From the NCBI GenBank assembly GCA_003049485.1, contig PYST01000139.1:32265-96264 (forward strand): a DNA stretch of 64,000 bases. Reading direction: 5' to 3'. Position 1 is the first letter of the stretch; every line of letters begins with the position of its first letter. The translations under genes and the position numbers were made by a program. This stretch comes from Ophioceras dolichostomum (lineage: Eukaryota; Ascomycota; Sordariomycetes; Magnaporthales; Ophioceraceae). Shown here one piece after another: positions 10,557 through 20,934 of the stretch. Under the pieces are notes generated by a model. The model made no database searches. It had not been told where the DNA came from and saw nothing but the letters and a program-made list of their open reading frames with translations.

Positions 10557-11756
10557 TCACATGGCCAACACCGGAAGCGCCGCCCCAACGCACACCACGG
10601 CAACAAAGAAAGGCCAGCGGGACTCCTCCAATTCGAGCAGCGGCGGCGGCGGCAGCGCCTTCGACGTTGGCTCCTCTCCATTAGCAGCGCCACCATCCCC
10701 AGGCGAGCCACCGCCGCCGTTCTGCCAGAAATCCCCCGTGTAGTCGTCGTCCTGCTGCACGACACCCTGGTCCTGCTCCATGTCCTCCCGCGGACTAAGG
10801 TTCGCACGCAGACACGACAAACTCGTCGTTGGTGCGTCCTCTACACCATCCGGTGGCAGAGACGCTTCATCACTGTACCCCCAAACCGTGACGACGACCC
10901 AGTTGCCGTTCGCTGCGACGCCGTACGCCGGCTGGTTGTTGTCCGGCTCTTTCCACCCGGTCCCGTTCGCGACCACCACCTCGCGCTTCAGCTGCAGGAG
11001 CTGTCCGGCTCCGCGTTGGGCGAAATAGCGCGGGTGTGTGACGGAGTCGTCGAATCCGGCCGGGCTGAGGATGTCGGGGATGACGAGCCGGTAGGACGCC
11101 TGGCAGGCGGCTGAGAGGGCGGGGGGAGGTTTGGAGGAGGCACGGGTGTTGGGGGAGGAGGAGACGGCGGAGTCGTGTGCGGAGCCGTCGCCCGGAAGCC
11201 AGCATCTTCTTCGGCCGTCTTCAGGCTGGGGGTGGGCTGCCTGCGAGGCGAAGCCGCCGCCGTACATCCGCTGTAAGCTGGTTTTGCATTCCGGGGAGAG
11301 GAATGCGCAGGAGTTTTTGGGAAGTTCGGTGTTGGACGAGGATGGGGAGCTTGAGATGGTGGTGGTGTTGCTATCGAGGAAGTAGTATTGGCAGATGTGC
11401 CAGGAGGGGTCGATAGGGTTCATGATCTGCTGCTTGGTCCCCTTGTGCGCATGTTTGGCGTGGTCGGAGAAGAAGAGTGCGTCCGGAGGGGAGAATGAAA
11501 GGGTGGACAAGATGATGACCCTATTCGCGGCAGCAAGGTCACCGAAGACGGGCAAGAGCAGGTCCGGGACGAGGTCGATCTTGGCCTGCCAGCCGTCGAT
11601 GGGCTCTTCTCCTCCCGGCCACGGCTTGGTGATGTCCGGTCCGCGGAAGCTGTGGCTGACGCCGCCGCTGCCCAGTGCAGGAACGTGGTGGAAGAAAATG
11701 GAGAGGAGGAAGAAGCCGAAATGCATCATAATGACTTGGGGGCTAGACAGCGTCAT
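10557..11756 (-). CDS. Secreted protein with GPI-type C-terminus, unknown function
   Basis: Single exon of 399 aa. The N-terminus is hydrophobic (MMHFGFFLLSIFF then PALGSGG), a likely signal peptide starting at the first Met or at the Met pair around residues 10-11. The mature part contains conserved-looking blocks such as YRLVIPDILSPAGFDD and WVVVTVWGY. Several cysteines are present (CQYYF, CAFL, CKTS, CWLP, CQAS, CLRA). A Gly/Pro/Asp-rich low-complexity stretch is followed by a final hydrophobic tail (FFVAVVCVGAALPVLAM) with no charged residues after it, typical of a GPI-attachment signal. I do not recognise the family. It most likely sits on the outer plasma membrane or cell wall. A short single-pass membrane protein is the alternative. 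Confidence 0.65.
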   Translation of the reverse strand: MTLSSPQVIMMHFGFFLLSIFFHHVPALGSGGVSHSFRGPDITKPWPGGEEPIDGWQAKIDLVPDLLLPVFGDLAAANRVIILSTLSFSPPDALFFSDHAKHAHKGTKQQIMNPIDPSWHICQYYFLDSNTTTISSSPSSSNTELPKNSCAFLSPECKTSLQRMYGGGFASQAAHPQPEDGRRRCWLPGDGSAHDSAVSSSPNTRASSKPPPALSAACQASYRLVIPDILSPAGFDDSVTHPRYFAQRGAGQLLQLKREVVVANGTGWKEPDNNQPAYGVAANGNWVVVTVWGYSDEASLPPDGVEDAPTTSLSCLRANLSPREDMEQDQGVVQQDDDYTGDFWQNGGGGSPGDGGAANGEEPTSKALPPPPLLELEESRWPFFVAVVCVGAALPVLAM

Positions 11757-12033
11757 TCCTGCCGCCCTCCCTTAATAAAGATTAGAGAGCGCCACAGACT
11801 GCCAAGCGCTGCCGGTGCTGGCAGGAGAAGTAGACATGGAAGTGAAGATCTGTGGTCCATTATTGGGAATGGCCTGCAGGACTTCCGATAAGTCTGTTGT
11901 GCGTGCGGGTTTCCCATGATGAAATGTCACGTAGGCACGAGTCATCACTTACATCTTGGAGGCATCATCGACGGCCGTGTTGTGCCAACAGGTGAAAGAG
12001 TTTAATTTTGGGGGGGATTGCTGATAGCGCTTC

Positions 12034-13284
12034 TCATGCTTGCATCAAGAACCTCTCATATGTCTCGATTGGCGGCACGGAAACCACCTGTGTGGCATTC
12101 ATGCCCCCGCCCCTGAAAGCATAGGTGAAAGTCCAGCCCGACCCGGCGCCACCATGCTCGCCCTTGTTGTTGACCACGACGAGGCCGCTGGCCACAGCAG
12201 GATACTTCTTAACCATTCGCTTAACAGCATCAGCCGCGGCTTGCTCGGGCGTCATGCCCAGTCGCAGGTTCTCGATAGCCTGATAACAGGGTACGAAACG
12301 CATCATGATGTCACCATCGCCAGTGGCACCGCATCCACCGACGTCTCCGTCTAGAAGTTCGGTTTGTTAAGTCAATTATTACGTGGTTGAGGGGCCACCG
12401 TTGTACAAGACAGAGTAGGAGGAAGTCGAAAGGTAAACTGCGACACCCTCCACAAAGCTCAAAGGGAGGATTAAGGCCGCCGTCGGAAGGAACTGCAAAT
12501 GCCACTCACCAACGTAAGAGCCGCTACCAGTAATCGGGCCATCCCCGACTCGGCCAGGAACCTTGAAGCCTGCGCCGTTTGTGGAGGTTCCCGCAGCCAT
12601 TGTGCCCTTGGCGTCAATGGCGATCATGGAGATGGTGTCATGGGATTCCTGCGGCTCCCCACGCGCCAAGAGCGGATTCACGCCCAGTGGCGAATACGGC
12701 CCACATGAGGTCTTGGGATCGGGCATGACGTTGATCCTGTAGTTGGGCTGACAGTTCGCAGCCCGCCAACCCGAGCAGCGCCGGCGCGTTGCGTCGGTCG
12801 CCAAATCCGACTCTAGAAAGCCGTTCGAGACAGCAAACGCCGTCGCCAGCTCTCCAGCGAGCAATGTGTGGGTGGTGCGGTCCAACACAGCGCGGGCGAC
12901 GGAGATGGCGTCCTTGATCCTCCGCAGCGCTGCGACAGCACCGGACTTCATGGTCGTGCCATCCATGATCATAGCGTCCAGAGTTGTCTCGCAGTGCTCG
13001 TCAGGCGAGCCGCCGAAGCCGACGGAGCCATCGCACTGGAGCGCCTCGCACGTGGAGCCGCCCACCTCCACGGTGTCCAGGGCTGCGGTGGCGCTGGTGG
13101 TCTTCTGCAAGAACTCGAAAGCGGCGTCGGTCGCGGCTGTAAACGGACCTCCCCACGTGTTGATGACCATCGGTAGTCCCGGCGAGGGGGCAGATTCGGC
13201 AAGAGGCATTCTCATCGCTCCGCCGCCCATCAGAGACAGGAGGGCCACTAGCCTTAGCTGGGCGACTCGGCTGAGACCTGGCAT
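12034..13284 (-). CDS. N4-(beta-N-acetylglucosaminyl)-L-asparaginase (glycosylasparaginase)
   Basis: Ntn-hydrolase that cleaves GlcNAc-Asn during N-glycoprotein breakdown, acting in the secretory/vacuolar system or outside the cell. Exons are 13284-12510 and 12350-12034 (363 aa). The GTGAGT donor and TAG acceptor of the 159-nt intron keep frame. The start was chosen at the ATG at 13284, because an upstream frame extension has no ATG and this start gives a signal peptide (LRLVALLSL). The autocatalytic HDTISM motif places the nucleophile Thr at about residue 217. It is followed by GTMAAGTSTNG, GRVGDGPITGSG, and after the intron GCGATGDGDIMMRF, all diagnostic for the family. N-terminal GGS and DG blocks with paired cysteines also match. 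The length fits the family (about 320-380 aa). Confidence 0.92.
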
Positions 13285-14639
13285 TTTTTTGAGTTGCTGG
13301 CACCAGGAAGTTGCAGGTGTCAATTGCGCGCTAGGATGCAGGAACCTTCTGCGAGTGTGGCACACCTGCGCGATGACTGGTCGCCTAACCGGATGACGGC
13401 AGGATCGATCAATCAGGACACCGATTGAAGAGACGATGGTGGCGGATTTCTGGGGAAATGGAGTTTGCCTCGTTGTGTTATGCCACCAGAAGTCCCCAAC
13501 TGATCTGCGCTAGCGATAAGAACGGCAGCATGACGGTGGAGAGTGGAACTCGAAGCCAGAGCCTGATCCGGAAGGTCGACGGCTCAACTGAAAAAACCCC
13601 AAGCAGATATCGCTAGGGTTCATTGGCGACCTGCACTTTACCCAAGAAGTTGGACAACGAACCCCTCTCGATCTGAGCGATGGCGGGGATGGACGCCAAG
13701 AGTGCGGACGCTACTGAGAGGAACTGAGGGGGAGCCACCGGCCTAAGAATGGAATATTAGGTGCAGCGTTCCTTCGACATCATCGTGATCAACAACATCA
13801 TCAAATCTATCCCTCAACAACAATCCCGGCTACGAATTCCGCAGGTCTGTGATGGAAAATCGATAGAATGCTTCTCGAAATGGAAATTGGCCCCCTCAAA
13901 CGGTCAAAACGGCTGCCGCCGGCGATCCCCGCCCACTCACGAGCTTCGCCAGGTACCTGCGCCACAGCGCAGTACAATGCGACCCACCACATAGCCCTCG
14001 GCTCCCGGGTGCCAGAGCCATTTTCTACTTCTTCCTGGCAGCAAGCCACTTGGCCACCCAACTCAGATGACCCGGCCGGGCTCCCTCGTTACCGTCAGGA
14101 TATGGCTGCCCACATGCAGGCAGGCTTTTTTGCCCTGTGCCGCCTATTTGGTCCTTTCCAGTACCCCAAGGCATGCTGGACTGCCTTAGCATCCCCCTAA
14201 GCTAAGATAGGCAGTTCAAGATGTTGCCCAGCAAAATATGGGGGAATCCGTGGCACAGACGCTGGGAAAGGAACCCGAACATGAGGATCGCCCATTGGAT
14301 TGTAGAGAAAAGAGGCTGAGTGAGGCTCTCCTAATATTGATTTGAAGACAAAAATGTGGCACATGGAATTTGATCATCGACGTAAATCTGCCCAGCCGTT
14401 CACGTATATATCGTGAGGGCCGTCTCCTGCCAGGCTTGGTACCATTCCATTTACGATTGTTGCATCATCAGCTTCACGCTTGGGACATCACCAACCCTGA
14501 GCACGAGTACGATCCAATAGACGGCAGATAAAGAGCCGCCAACATCTTCGACCCCCCGTCGATAGGTGTCTTTCACAAGCAACTCGAGAACGAAACCGAC
14601 ACCACCACAAAACACACCACAGAAACAACAGAAACAAAC
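13285..14639. other. Divergent intergenic region, no gene seen
   Basis: Contains the promoters of the minus-strand asparaginase and the plus-strand membrane protein. A GTATATAT element at 14404-14411 lies about 230 nt before the ATG at 14640 and is followed by an A/C-rich leader. Confidence 0.45.
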
Positions 14640-15242
14640 ATGCCCGCCTTGTCAAGGATCTTTCCTCTAAGGAGGACAACAACAACAACAACAACCTCGC
14701 CCTTCCTCACAACCGCCAAGAGATGGGTATCCTCCAAAAACAGCACCCAGCCACTCGACCGCACGGCCGCGATCCTAATCGCGATCGTCATCACCGTCTT
14801 CGTGCTCATCTTCCTCACCATCTGCTGCTTCAACATCCACCGCCGCACCCGACGACAGCGCTACACTGTTTCTACCACCATCACAAACACATACGCGCCG
14901 CCAGCGCGGCCCCCGGCGCCCTTCGCCTTTACTACCACATACGGCAACAACAACAACAGCACATACGTCGGCGGTCCCGTCCCCGGCGCGTCGCGCGTCT
15001 TCTACGCCCCGCCGCCGCCACCGAAACCCCATTCTCCTGCTCCTGCTCGGGCGAGCATCTACGACCCTACCAAGACTACTACCACTACCACTACCACCAC
15101 CACTACCACTGCCCCGGATGTGGCCCCGCCTTCGTACTACGCTGCCACCGCGGGCAGGACGCCTGAGGTGTTGTCGCCTTTGGAGCCGGCGCATACGAGG
15201 GGGTGGAGGACGAGCAGGAACGACGATGGCGTTATCAGGTGA
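14640..15242 (+). CDS. Small single-pass membrane protein, Thr/Pro-rich
   Basis: Single exon, 200 aa, unrecognised family. The N-terminus has basic and Thr-rich residues. One strong transmembrane segment spans about residues 43-66 (AAILIAIVITVFVLIFLTICC) and is followed by a basic stop-transfer stretch (HRRTRRQR). The tail is Pro-rich (PPPPPK) and carries a run of about twelve Thr encoded by an ACT/ACC microsatellite near 15076-15110, plus PPSYY, a possible WW/SH3-binding motif. The architecture resembles many fungal orphan single-pass proteins. Topology is inferred from the positive-inside rule: a short lumenal or extracellular N-terminus and a cytosolic tail. Confidence 0.6.
   Translation: MPALSRIFPLRRTTTTTTTSPFLTTAKRWVSSKNSTQPLDRTAAILIAIVITVFVLIFLTICCFNIHRRTRRQRYTVSTTITNTYAPPARPPAPFAFTTTYGNNNNSTYVGGPVPGASRVFYAPPPPPKPHSPAPARASIYDPTKTTTTTTTTTTTTAPDVAPPSYYAATAGRTPEVLSPLEPAHTRGWRTSRNDDGVIR
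15074..15112 (+). repeat. ACT/ACC trinucleotide microsatellite
   Basis: In-frame trinucleotide run encoding poly-Thr within the 14640-15242 gene; likely length-variable between strains. Confidence 0.7.
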
Positions 15243-16150
15243 TGATGCCGCAGAGAGAGCGGAGGGTGCATGATGCTTGTGCTTCTGTTCGTGTACATTA
15301 CTTAGACCGGCTGGCCAGACGGATGCAGCTGGCGGATGCTTGCTTGACTTCCTAGAGATACCCCATTATTTTTTTCTTCTTCCTCTTCATGTACAACCAT
15401 TTTGACTGCTTATGTACATTACATCCTTTCTCTTTGATGGAGATAACCGGCAGCCAAAGGGCAGGCAGGTTTCTTCCTCCCAAGACAATTTGATCTTGCT
15501 TTGATCCGATTCATTACTCCGGTCCTCGGCGCCGCCCGACCCCGATACCATGATGGTCTCTTGAAAGAATTGGGATCGTAGCAACCGGACCCCTGAACCC
15601 CAGCTGTGTACGTCAGGCAGACGAACCAAGATCCTTGTTCGAGTGCTTCTTGAAGAGTTTCCACGGTTCCCAAAGGTCCGGTTCCACACATGTCCGTTCT
15701 AACATCCTGAAGTCAGCGTGACACGAGCTGCGCATGCCCCTCATGAGAAACAAGTCCGTGCCGGCGTATGTGAGAATTAGGCAGACTTTGAGCAGTCAAG
15801 TCAAAAACCCCGGGCCCCCGAGAACCGGCCGGGCGCTGCCTGCTGTGGCGGTGAATGAGCCGACGGACAAATGGCAACGAGTGTATCTGGCCTTTGCAGA
15901 GGAGGGCGCTGCGAAATCCAAAAGGGTGTATGGCCGATGCGCGCACACGCGAGGGTGGCAGATCGGTTTCTAGAGACTCTGTCTGTCGTGGACGACGGCC
16001 CGGCAGACACCAACTTGTGACAAGCGGGAATCATGTGGTGTTTATGCGTCAGGCCTTTCGATGGATTCAATCGCTCTGCCAATTTCGGTGCTAAGAAAGC
16101 AGGTAGGGAATGGCGTTGGTTCCCCATCGTCCTTCCTCTTCCTCTTCCTC
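15243..16150. other. Convergent intergenic region, no gene seen
   Basis: Holds the 3' ends of the genes on either side. I looked here on the minus strand for a missing acetyltransferase domain of the ESCO-like gene and found none. Confidence 0.5.
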
Positions 16151-17071
16151 TCAACCATCATTATCAGAAGCCTCCTCTGCCCGAGCCCGCGCCCGCGCCT
16201 GAGCCGCCAGGTGCCTGGCGTGATACCGGGTATGGCTCCGGGATTCCTTCTTGTCAATCGTATCGTAGAGCGTGTCGCACTCTGCGCAGTGGACGATAGT
16301 GCTGCGCAGAGAGAGGTTGAGCGTCATCTGCTGTGTGCGCGCCTTGTCGGGCGGTGGTCGCCGCTTAACCGCATGCTGCTTTGCAGTTGCCCCGTCATGA
16401 GCGCTGAGGGACTGCTGTTGCGTCTTCGTTCCTGTCTGGCACTCGCATGTGGCTGCGGCGTTGCCGGCAGCGACTGAGTTGAGAGACTTTTCCATCAGGG
16501 CTAGCCGAGGGTGTTGTTGCTGGTCTTGATGGAGCGGGCACGTGTCATCGTGGCGGCCAGCCGAAGGAGGGACGTTTTCTGACTTTGATTTGTCGGCGTC
16601 GCGGTCTAGCCAGATATTCGGGCGAGTGGTGAGTCGCCTTCGGCTGCGCGGTCTGGACTCCGTGGACCGGGCTACGCTCGGAGGTGTCGGCGGCGATGAT
16701 GGAGCCGCCTCCGGCAGGGGCAGGGGCTCGGGCGACCGAGTCCGAAAACTCGACTGCGACTGGGGACTCGATGAGTTCTTGTTGACGTCGGAGCCAGAGG
16801 AGGATGTCTTCTTGAAGTACCGGAGTATGGAGGACTTTGGCGGGCTGGGAGTGGGTGGCGGAGGCGATAGAGCTACGACAATACAGCTTTCAGCGTCGTC
16901 GTCGTCGTTGTCGTTGTCGTCGCGGGCCTTCTTCTTCTTGGGTGTCGAGGGAGTGGCCCGAGGCCTCTTCGGCGGCGGCGCGGTTGATGCGTCCTCCGGC
17001 TGCCGATTCCGCTTGCCGTACGTTCGAAGTGGACGTTGTTTGCCAGGGGCGGCAATGGCCGACGGCGTCAT
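16151..17071 (-). CDS. ESCO/Eco1-type zinc-finger protein lacking an acetyltransferase domain
   Basis: Single exon of 306 aa from the ATG at 17071; the frame extends upstream but without an ATG. The N-terminus KQRPLRTYGKR is typical of fungal Eco1 (cohesin acetyltransferase) proteins. It is followed by basic NLS-like stretches, an acidic Asp/Asn run, and SSILRYFKK (about 80-88), a degenerate PCNA-interacting PIP box (Ile then YF, without the leading Gln). Near the C-terminus, QMTLNLSLRS precedes a C-x2-C ... H-x3-H finger (CAECDTLYD ... HTRYH), matching the ESCO zinc finger. The protein then ends in an Ala/Arg tail. Full Eco1 has about 100 further residues forming a GNAT domain, absent here. 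It may be a truncated gene, a partial paralogue, or a real short form. It is tandem with VMA12. Confidence 0.72.
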   Translation of the reverse strand: MTPSAIAAPGKQRPLRTYGKRNRQPEDASTAPPPKRPRATPSTPKKKKARDDNDNDDDDAESCIVVALSPPPPTPSPPKSSILRYFKKTSSSGSDVNKNSSSPQSQSSFRTRSPEPLPLPEAAPSSPPTPPSVARSTESRPRSRRRLTTRPNIWLDRDADKSKSENVPPSAGRHDDTCPLHQDQQQHPRLALMEKSLNSVAAGNAAATCECQTGTKTQQQSLSAHDGATAKQHAVKRRPPPDKARTQQMTLNLSLRSTIVHCAECDTLYDTIDKKESRSHTRYHARHLAAQARARARAEEASDNDG

Positions 17072-17554
17072 AATCGATATGCTTGATGGCTTGAACACAC
17101 TGCGAATTACGGTCAGCCTTCTTTTTCTTAGGGTTCAGGGGCGATTTAGCTAGGACCGCGCGTACCCGTCGTCGACTCCGTGTCCGGGATCGAGAATTTG
17201 AGCCGCCTTGCTCACCGTGAAGAGAGGCCGGCCAAACGTCATCAGTGGCAGTGGTACGAACTACGATCTAGTACATCTGAGCAATTGCAGTGGCGCTTGT
17301 CGCACACATTCGCCTTGCCAGGGTTGGAATTGGGTGATCAAGGCTGATAAAAGGAAGCGGTCGGCGTTGCTCTCGAAGCCCGCCTTTGCTTGTTGTGGAG
17401 CACGCGATGCGCGTTGCGCAACGCGTCAAGTCGCGTAAATTGGACCCGCCCAAACCACCATCCAGTAACTCACGTGACAGAGGCCATCTTGATGGATGGG
17501 GAGGAACGCAAACGGGCCAGTATTCATTGATGCATCAATTGATTGGAAGGCCGT
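17072..17554. other. Short intergenic region between two minus-strand genes
   Basis: Presumed promoter of the ESCO-like gene and 3' UTR of the VMA12-like gene. No further feature seen. Confidence 0.4.
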
Positions 17555-18449
17555 CTAAGTTTTCTTTCGCCTTTGCCGCACTGTGTCGACTTCTATTGCG
17601 TTTTTGGCGCCCGTGATGGTGGCGAGTGCGCTCTTCTTGGTTTCCAGCGATTTTTCCACCACCCAAGTCTGCACTACCTCTTTTCGCTCATTGCGAGTTT
17701 TGTCCTTGTTGGTCTCGTCCGTCAGGTGCCAGATGTAGAAATAGTACACGCCCAGCTCCGCGACGCCGACCACGACGCTCCCGCCCATGGCGAGGAAGAG
17801 CCTCGCGGGAGTGCTCCACCAACGAGCAAGCACCCAGAGCGTCGCGCCGGCGCCAATAATGCTCAGCGCGAAGTTGAGGATCAGCATCATCTGCCTGTGC
17901 ACGTCGTTCATCGTGACATCGTCGTCTCCCATGTCGTCCTTGTGATGCGGCTTGTTGACCGCGGCGAAGGCGTTGGCAGCGCTGGGGAACATTTGCGAAA
18001 AGGTTTCGGTGGTGGGCGCGGGCCTGACCATTCGCTCGTAGGCTCGGGCTTCTTCTTCGCGACGGAGGCGGGCCATGAGGGCTTTGTATTCGTCAGACTG
18101 TTTGGAGGTATCGGACCCAAGTGTTAGGAGTCGTGACATTCGCTCGCCTGAGATTCTATGGGTCGGAATAGGGCGCTCTCCTTACCGGTTCGGGTTTTGG
18201 TGGCGGTTGTGGGATATACACCCTTGACCCAAGCAGCAGTTTTTCCAGACCGAAGTCGCCGTCGCATTCGTGTCTTGCCTTCAGTTTCTTCCATAGATCT
18301 ACGATCTGGCCGTGGGAGATGGGGTTATCCACCGCTGGTTCGGAAACTGATGGTTCCCCATCTCCGCAACAAACCTGTTCGTCGGGCGAGGCTTGTCGCC
18401 AACGCTGTAGGCCTGCGACGATCGCAGGTGTCATTGTTAGGAGCACCAT
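17555..18449 (-). CDS. VMA12: V-ATPase assembly factor Vma12/Vph2 (TMEM199 family)
   Basis: ER membrane protein that, with Vma21 and Vma22, assembles the V0 sector of the vacuolar proton pump. Exons are 18449-18186 and 18097-17555 (268 aa), with an 88-nt intron (GTAAGG donor, CAG acceptor) that joins KPEP to SDEYKALMARLRREEEARAYERM, the family's core motif. The first exon gives MVLLTMTPAIV and ISHGQIVDLWKKLK, ending in a Pro-rich PQPPPKPEP linker. Two hydrophobic segments follow (LILNFALSIIGAGATLWVLA and LFLAMGGSVVVGVAELGVYY). The C-terminus is basic, consistent with a cytosolic ER-retention-type tail. Length fits fungal members. It is divergent from the Coq1 gene across a 515-bp shared promoter. 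Confidence 0.92.
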
Positions 18450-18964
18450 GACGAGCTAGTTGCGCTCGAGGAGGCAGTCATGGACCTTTTTTGTCTTGCA
18501 AGTAGATATGCGCAAAAGCGTCAATATTCACAACAGTTGTCCGTAGCAGGCAGCAATCCTTGGGCTTGATCGGAGAACGGTCGATGCGCTGTGATGATTG
18601 ATGATGGGTTGGTACTTCGTCCCGCGCCACATACGCCAAGACCTGGAAAGCTGCCGGATGGCGGACCCGGCAGCTTGTGGTGGGGCAATGCAGCCACACA
18701 TCGGGATGAGGCGGGAGCTGAGTGAGTCCATGTCAGAAAATATCGGCGCATTGGTACCTAGGTCGAAATTTTGGCCGAGATGTACCCAAAGCCATCGGCG
18801 AGCCATTGACCGCCTCCAGCACGCATTTCCCACGCTCGTTTCTCGTATTCGAATTCCCTACAGCTCATTCAATGCTAAATATACGATATTTGTGAGGCCC
18901 TCGCAGTAATTGGCCTTTTCTACTGTGGTGAAAACCAAAGGGAGAAACCTCGCTGCCGTCAGCC
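18450..18964. promoter_or_regulatory. Shared divergent promoter region, VMA12 / COQ1
   Basis: 515 bp between two divergent start codons. No strong TATA; no other gene seen. Confidence 0.4.
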
Positions 18965-20440
18965 ATGCAGCTCCGAGTCGGAACCTCGGTCCTTCGGGGC
19001 ACCACGACCGCCGCCACTTCCGTCCGTGCCGCAGCCTGCTCCGAATGCGGGAGGAGGGCTTCGATCCAGCCCCGCGTGCGCCAGTCAACAGCTTTGTACC
19101 ACTCATCAAGGAGGAGGCCATCGGCATGGGCCGCAGCGGTGTCGGTTGCCACGAATGTGGTGTCGAACGCCGTCACGCGGGCCACAAAAGGTGACCTCGC
19201 AATCGACCCCTTGCGGATCGTCGCCAAGGAGATGAAGTTCCTGACCGGCAACATCAGGAAGCTTCTCGGGTCTGGCCACCCCTCCCTCGACCGCGCCGCG
19301 AAATACTACACCCAGGCACAAGGCAAACACGTCCGCCCTCTGATCGTGTTGTTGATGTCGAGAGCAACATCCCTGTGTCCTAAGGCGCCTCGAGCTCTAC
19401 CGCAGAGCAGCCCCTCTATAGCCGGCATTGACGCCTCGATATCCCCTCTGTCCGTCCTCGGGGACGTGAATCCGACCTCTCCGTTGACAACGGGGCTCGA
19501 CGCAGAAAGCGAACCCTCCTCGACACCCGCTAGCGAGACAGACATCCTCCCCAGCCAAAGACGACTGGCTGAAATAACAGAATTGATACACACCGCTTCG
19601 TTGCTGCACGACGATGTGATCGACCATTCCGAATCTAGGCGAGGGTCCCCGTCGGCAAACCTCGAGTTTGGGAACAAGATGGCAGTGCTGGCCGGCGATT
19701 TCCTGCTGGGCAGGGCATCAGTGGCTCTAGCACGGTTACGAGACGCCGAGGTGACGGAGCTCCTCGCCACCGTCATCGCTAATCTGGTGGAGGGCGAGTT
19801 CATGCAACTCAAGAACACTGCACGCGACGAGGCCCGCCCGGTGTGGAGCGAGGACGCCCTGACTTACTACCTGCAGAAGACCTACCTCAAGACGGCATCG
19901 CTAATCAGCAAGTCCTGCCGAGCTGCTGCCATCCTGGGCAGTGCTGATGCGCGCACTGTTGACGCTGCCTACGCCTTCGGGAAAAACTTGGGGCTGGCCT
20001 TCCAGCTCGTCGACGACATGTTGGACTACACCATCTCGGCCAAGGACCTGGGCAAACCCGCTGGTGCGGATCTGGAGCTTGGTCTCGCCACGGCTCCGCT
20101 CTTGTTTGCGTGGAAAGGCAACCCCGAGCTGGGGGAGCTCGTGGGGAGGAAGTTCGCAGAGGAGGGGGACGTTGCACGGGTTAGTTACGATTCCGATGAT
20201 CTCACACATTAGGGTCCCACCAAGTAGTGTTTCCCTCTCATTGCCGACCCAGTAGGCTGACTAACAAATTCACTACAGGCCAGAGAAATCGTGCTCGCGA
20301 GCGATGGCATCGAGCAAACACGGGCCCTGGCACAGGACTACGCGGACCAAGCTATCGCCGCCATCAGCGACTTCCCCGACTGCGAGGCCAAGGACGGTCT
20401 CATCGAAATGGCCGTCAAGACACTGCAAAGAAGGAAGTGA
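18965..20440 (+). CDS. COQ1: Mitochondrial polyprenyl diphosphate synthase (ubiquinone side chain)
   Basis: Trans-polyprenyl diphosphate synthase making the isoprenoid tail of ubiquinone from FPP/GGPP and IPP in mitochondria. Exons are 18965-20179 and 20279-20440 (458 aa). The GTTAGT donor, CTGACTAAC branch and CAG acceptor are clear. The first 60 residues are rich in Arg, Ser and Ala and lack acids, a mitochondrial presequence. GKHVRPLIVLLMSRA is the substrate-binding region. The first aspartate-rich motif is LLHDDVID (about 215-220) and the second is FQLVDDMLDY (about 349-358), with GEFMQL and KTYLKTASL between. Exon 2 adds AREIV...TLQRRK. An insert of about 65 residues (about 139-200, Ser/Pro-rich) separates the GKxxRP motif from the first Asp motif, as in other filamentous fungi. 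Confidence 0.95.
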
Positions 20441-20934
20441 ACACACGAGATCTTCTTTCCTTCCTCGACATCTCGAAGAAAAAATATCTACCACCTGTAA
20501 AATATTCGCATAATTTCCGTTTTCTGTTTGGGTTCCAGGCAAGGGGCTGATGTAGAGAAAAGGTGCGTGGCTGGCTTGCTGGTTGTATATAGTTCTTTCC
20601 TTATCACGCATCATAGCTATGGGGAGGTCTGATGGCATTCGTTGCCCTGGTATATATGATGGAGCGAAAATATTTCCCGCCCGAGAGAATTCACATACCA
20701 CCTAAATGGTATAGATAAAGCGAGGGTAGAAGAGAACTTGAGGTATCTGGCTGAATGCACGGCTGATCTTAGTACCTTTCTACTCAAGAAAAAAGAGACC
20801 CGATTACAATCCTGCTCGCGACAGAAGCCAAACTCTTGGGATTCGCACTTTCCCCTCGACTTGCCACGACTGAAACAGGATTCGACGGCAAAAGGGGATG
20901 GATGAACAGAATCGAAAAGCCAACAGAGAGTCGT
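20441..20934. other. Convergent intergenic region, no gene seen
   Basis: 3' flanks of COQ1 and of the hydrophobin gene. Nothing else recognised. Confidence 0.4.

Noticed and set aside
15243..16150. Missing acetyltransferase exon for the ESCO-like gene
   Set aside because: No frame on the minus strand gives GNAT or ESCO C-terminal motifs, and no donor site is seen near the end of the coding region.
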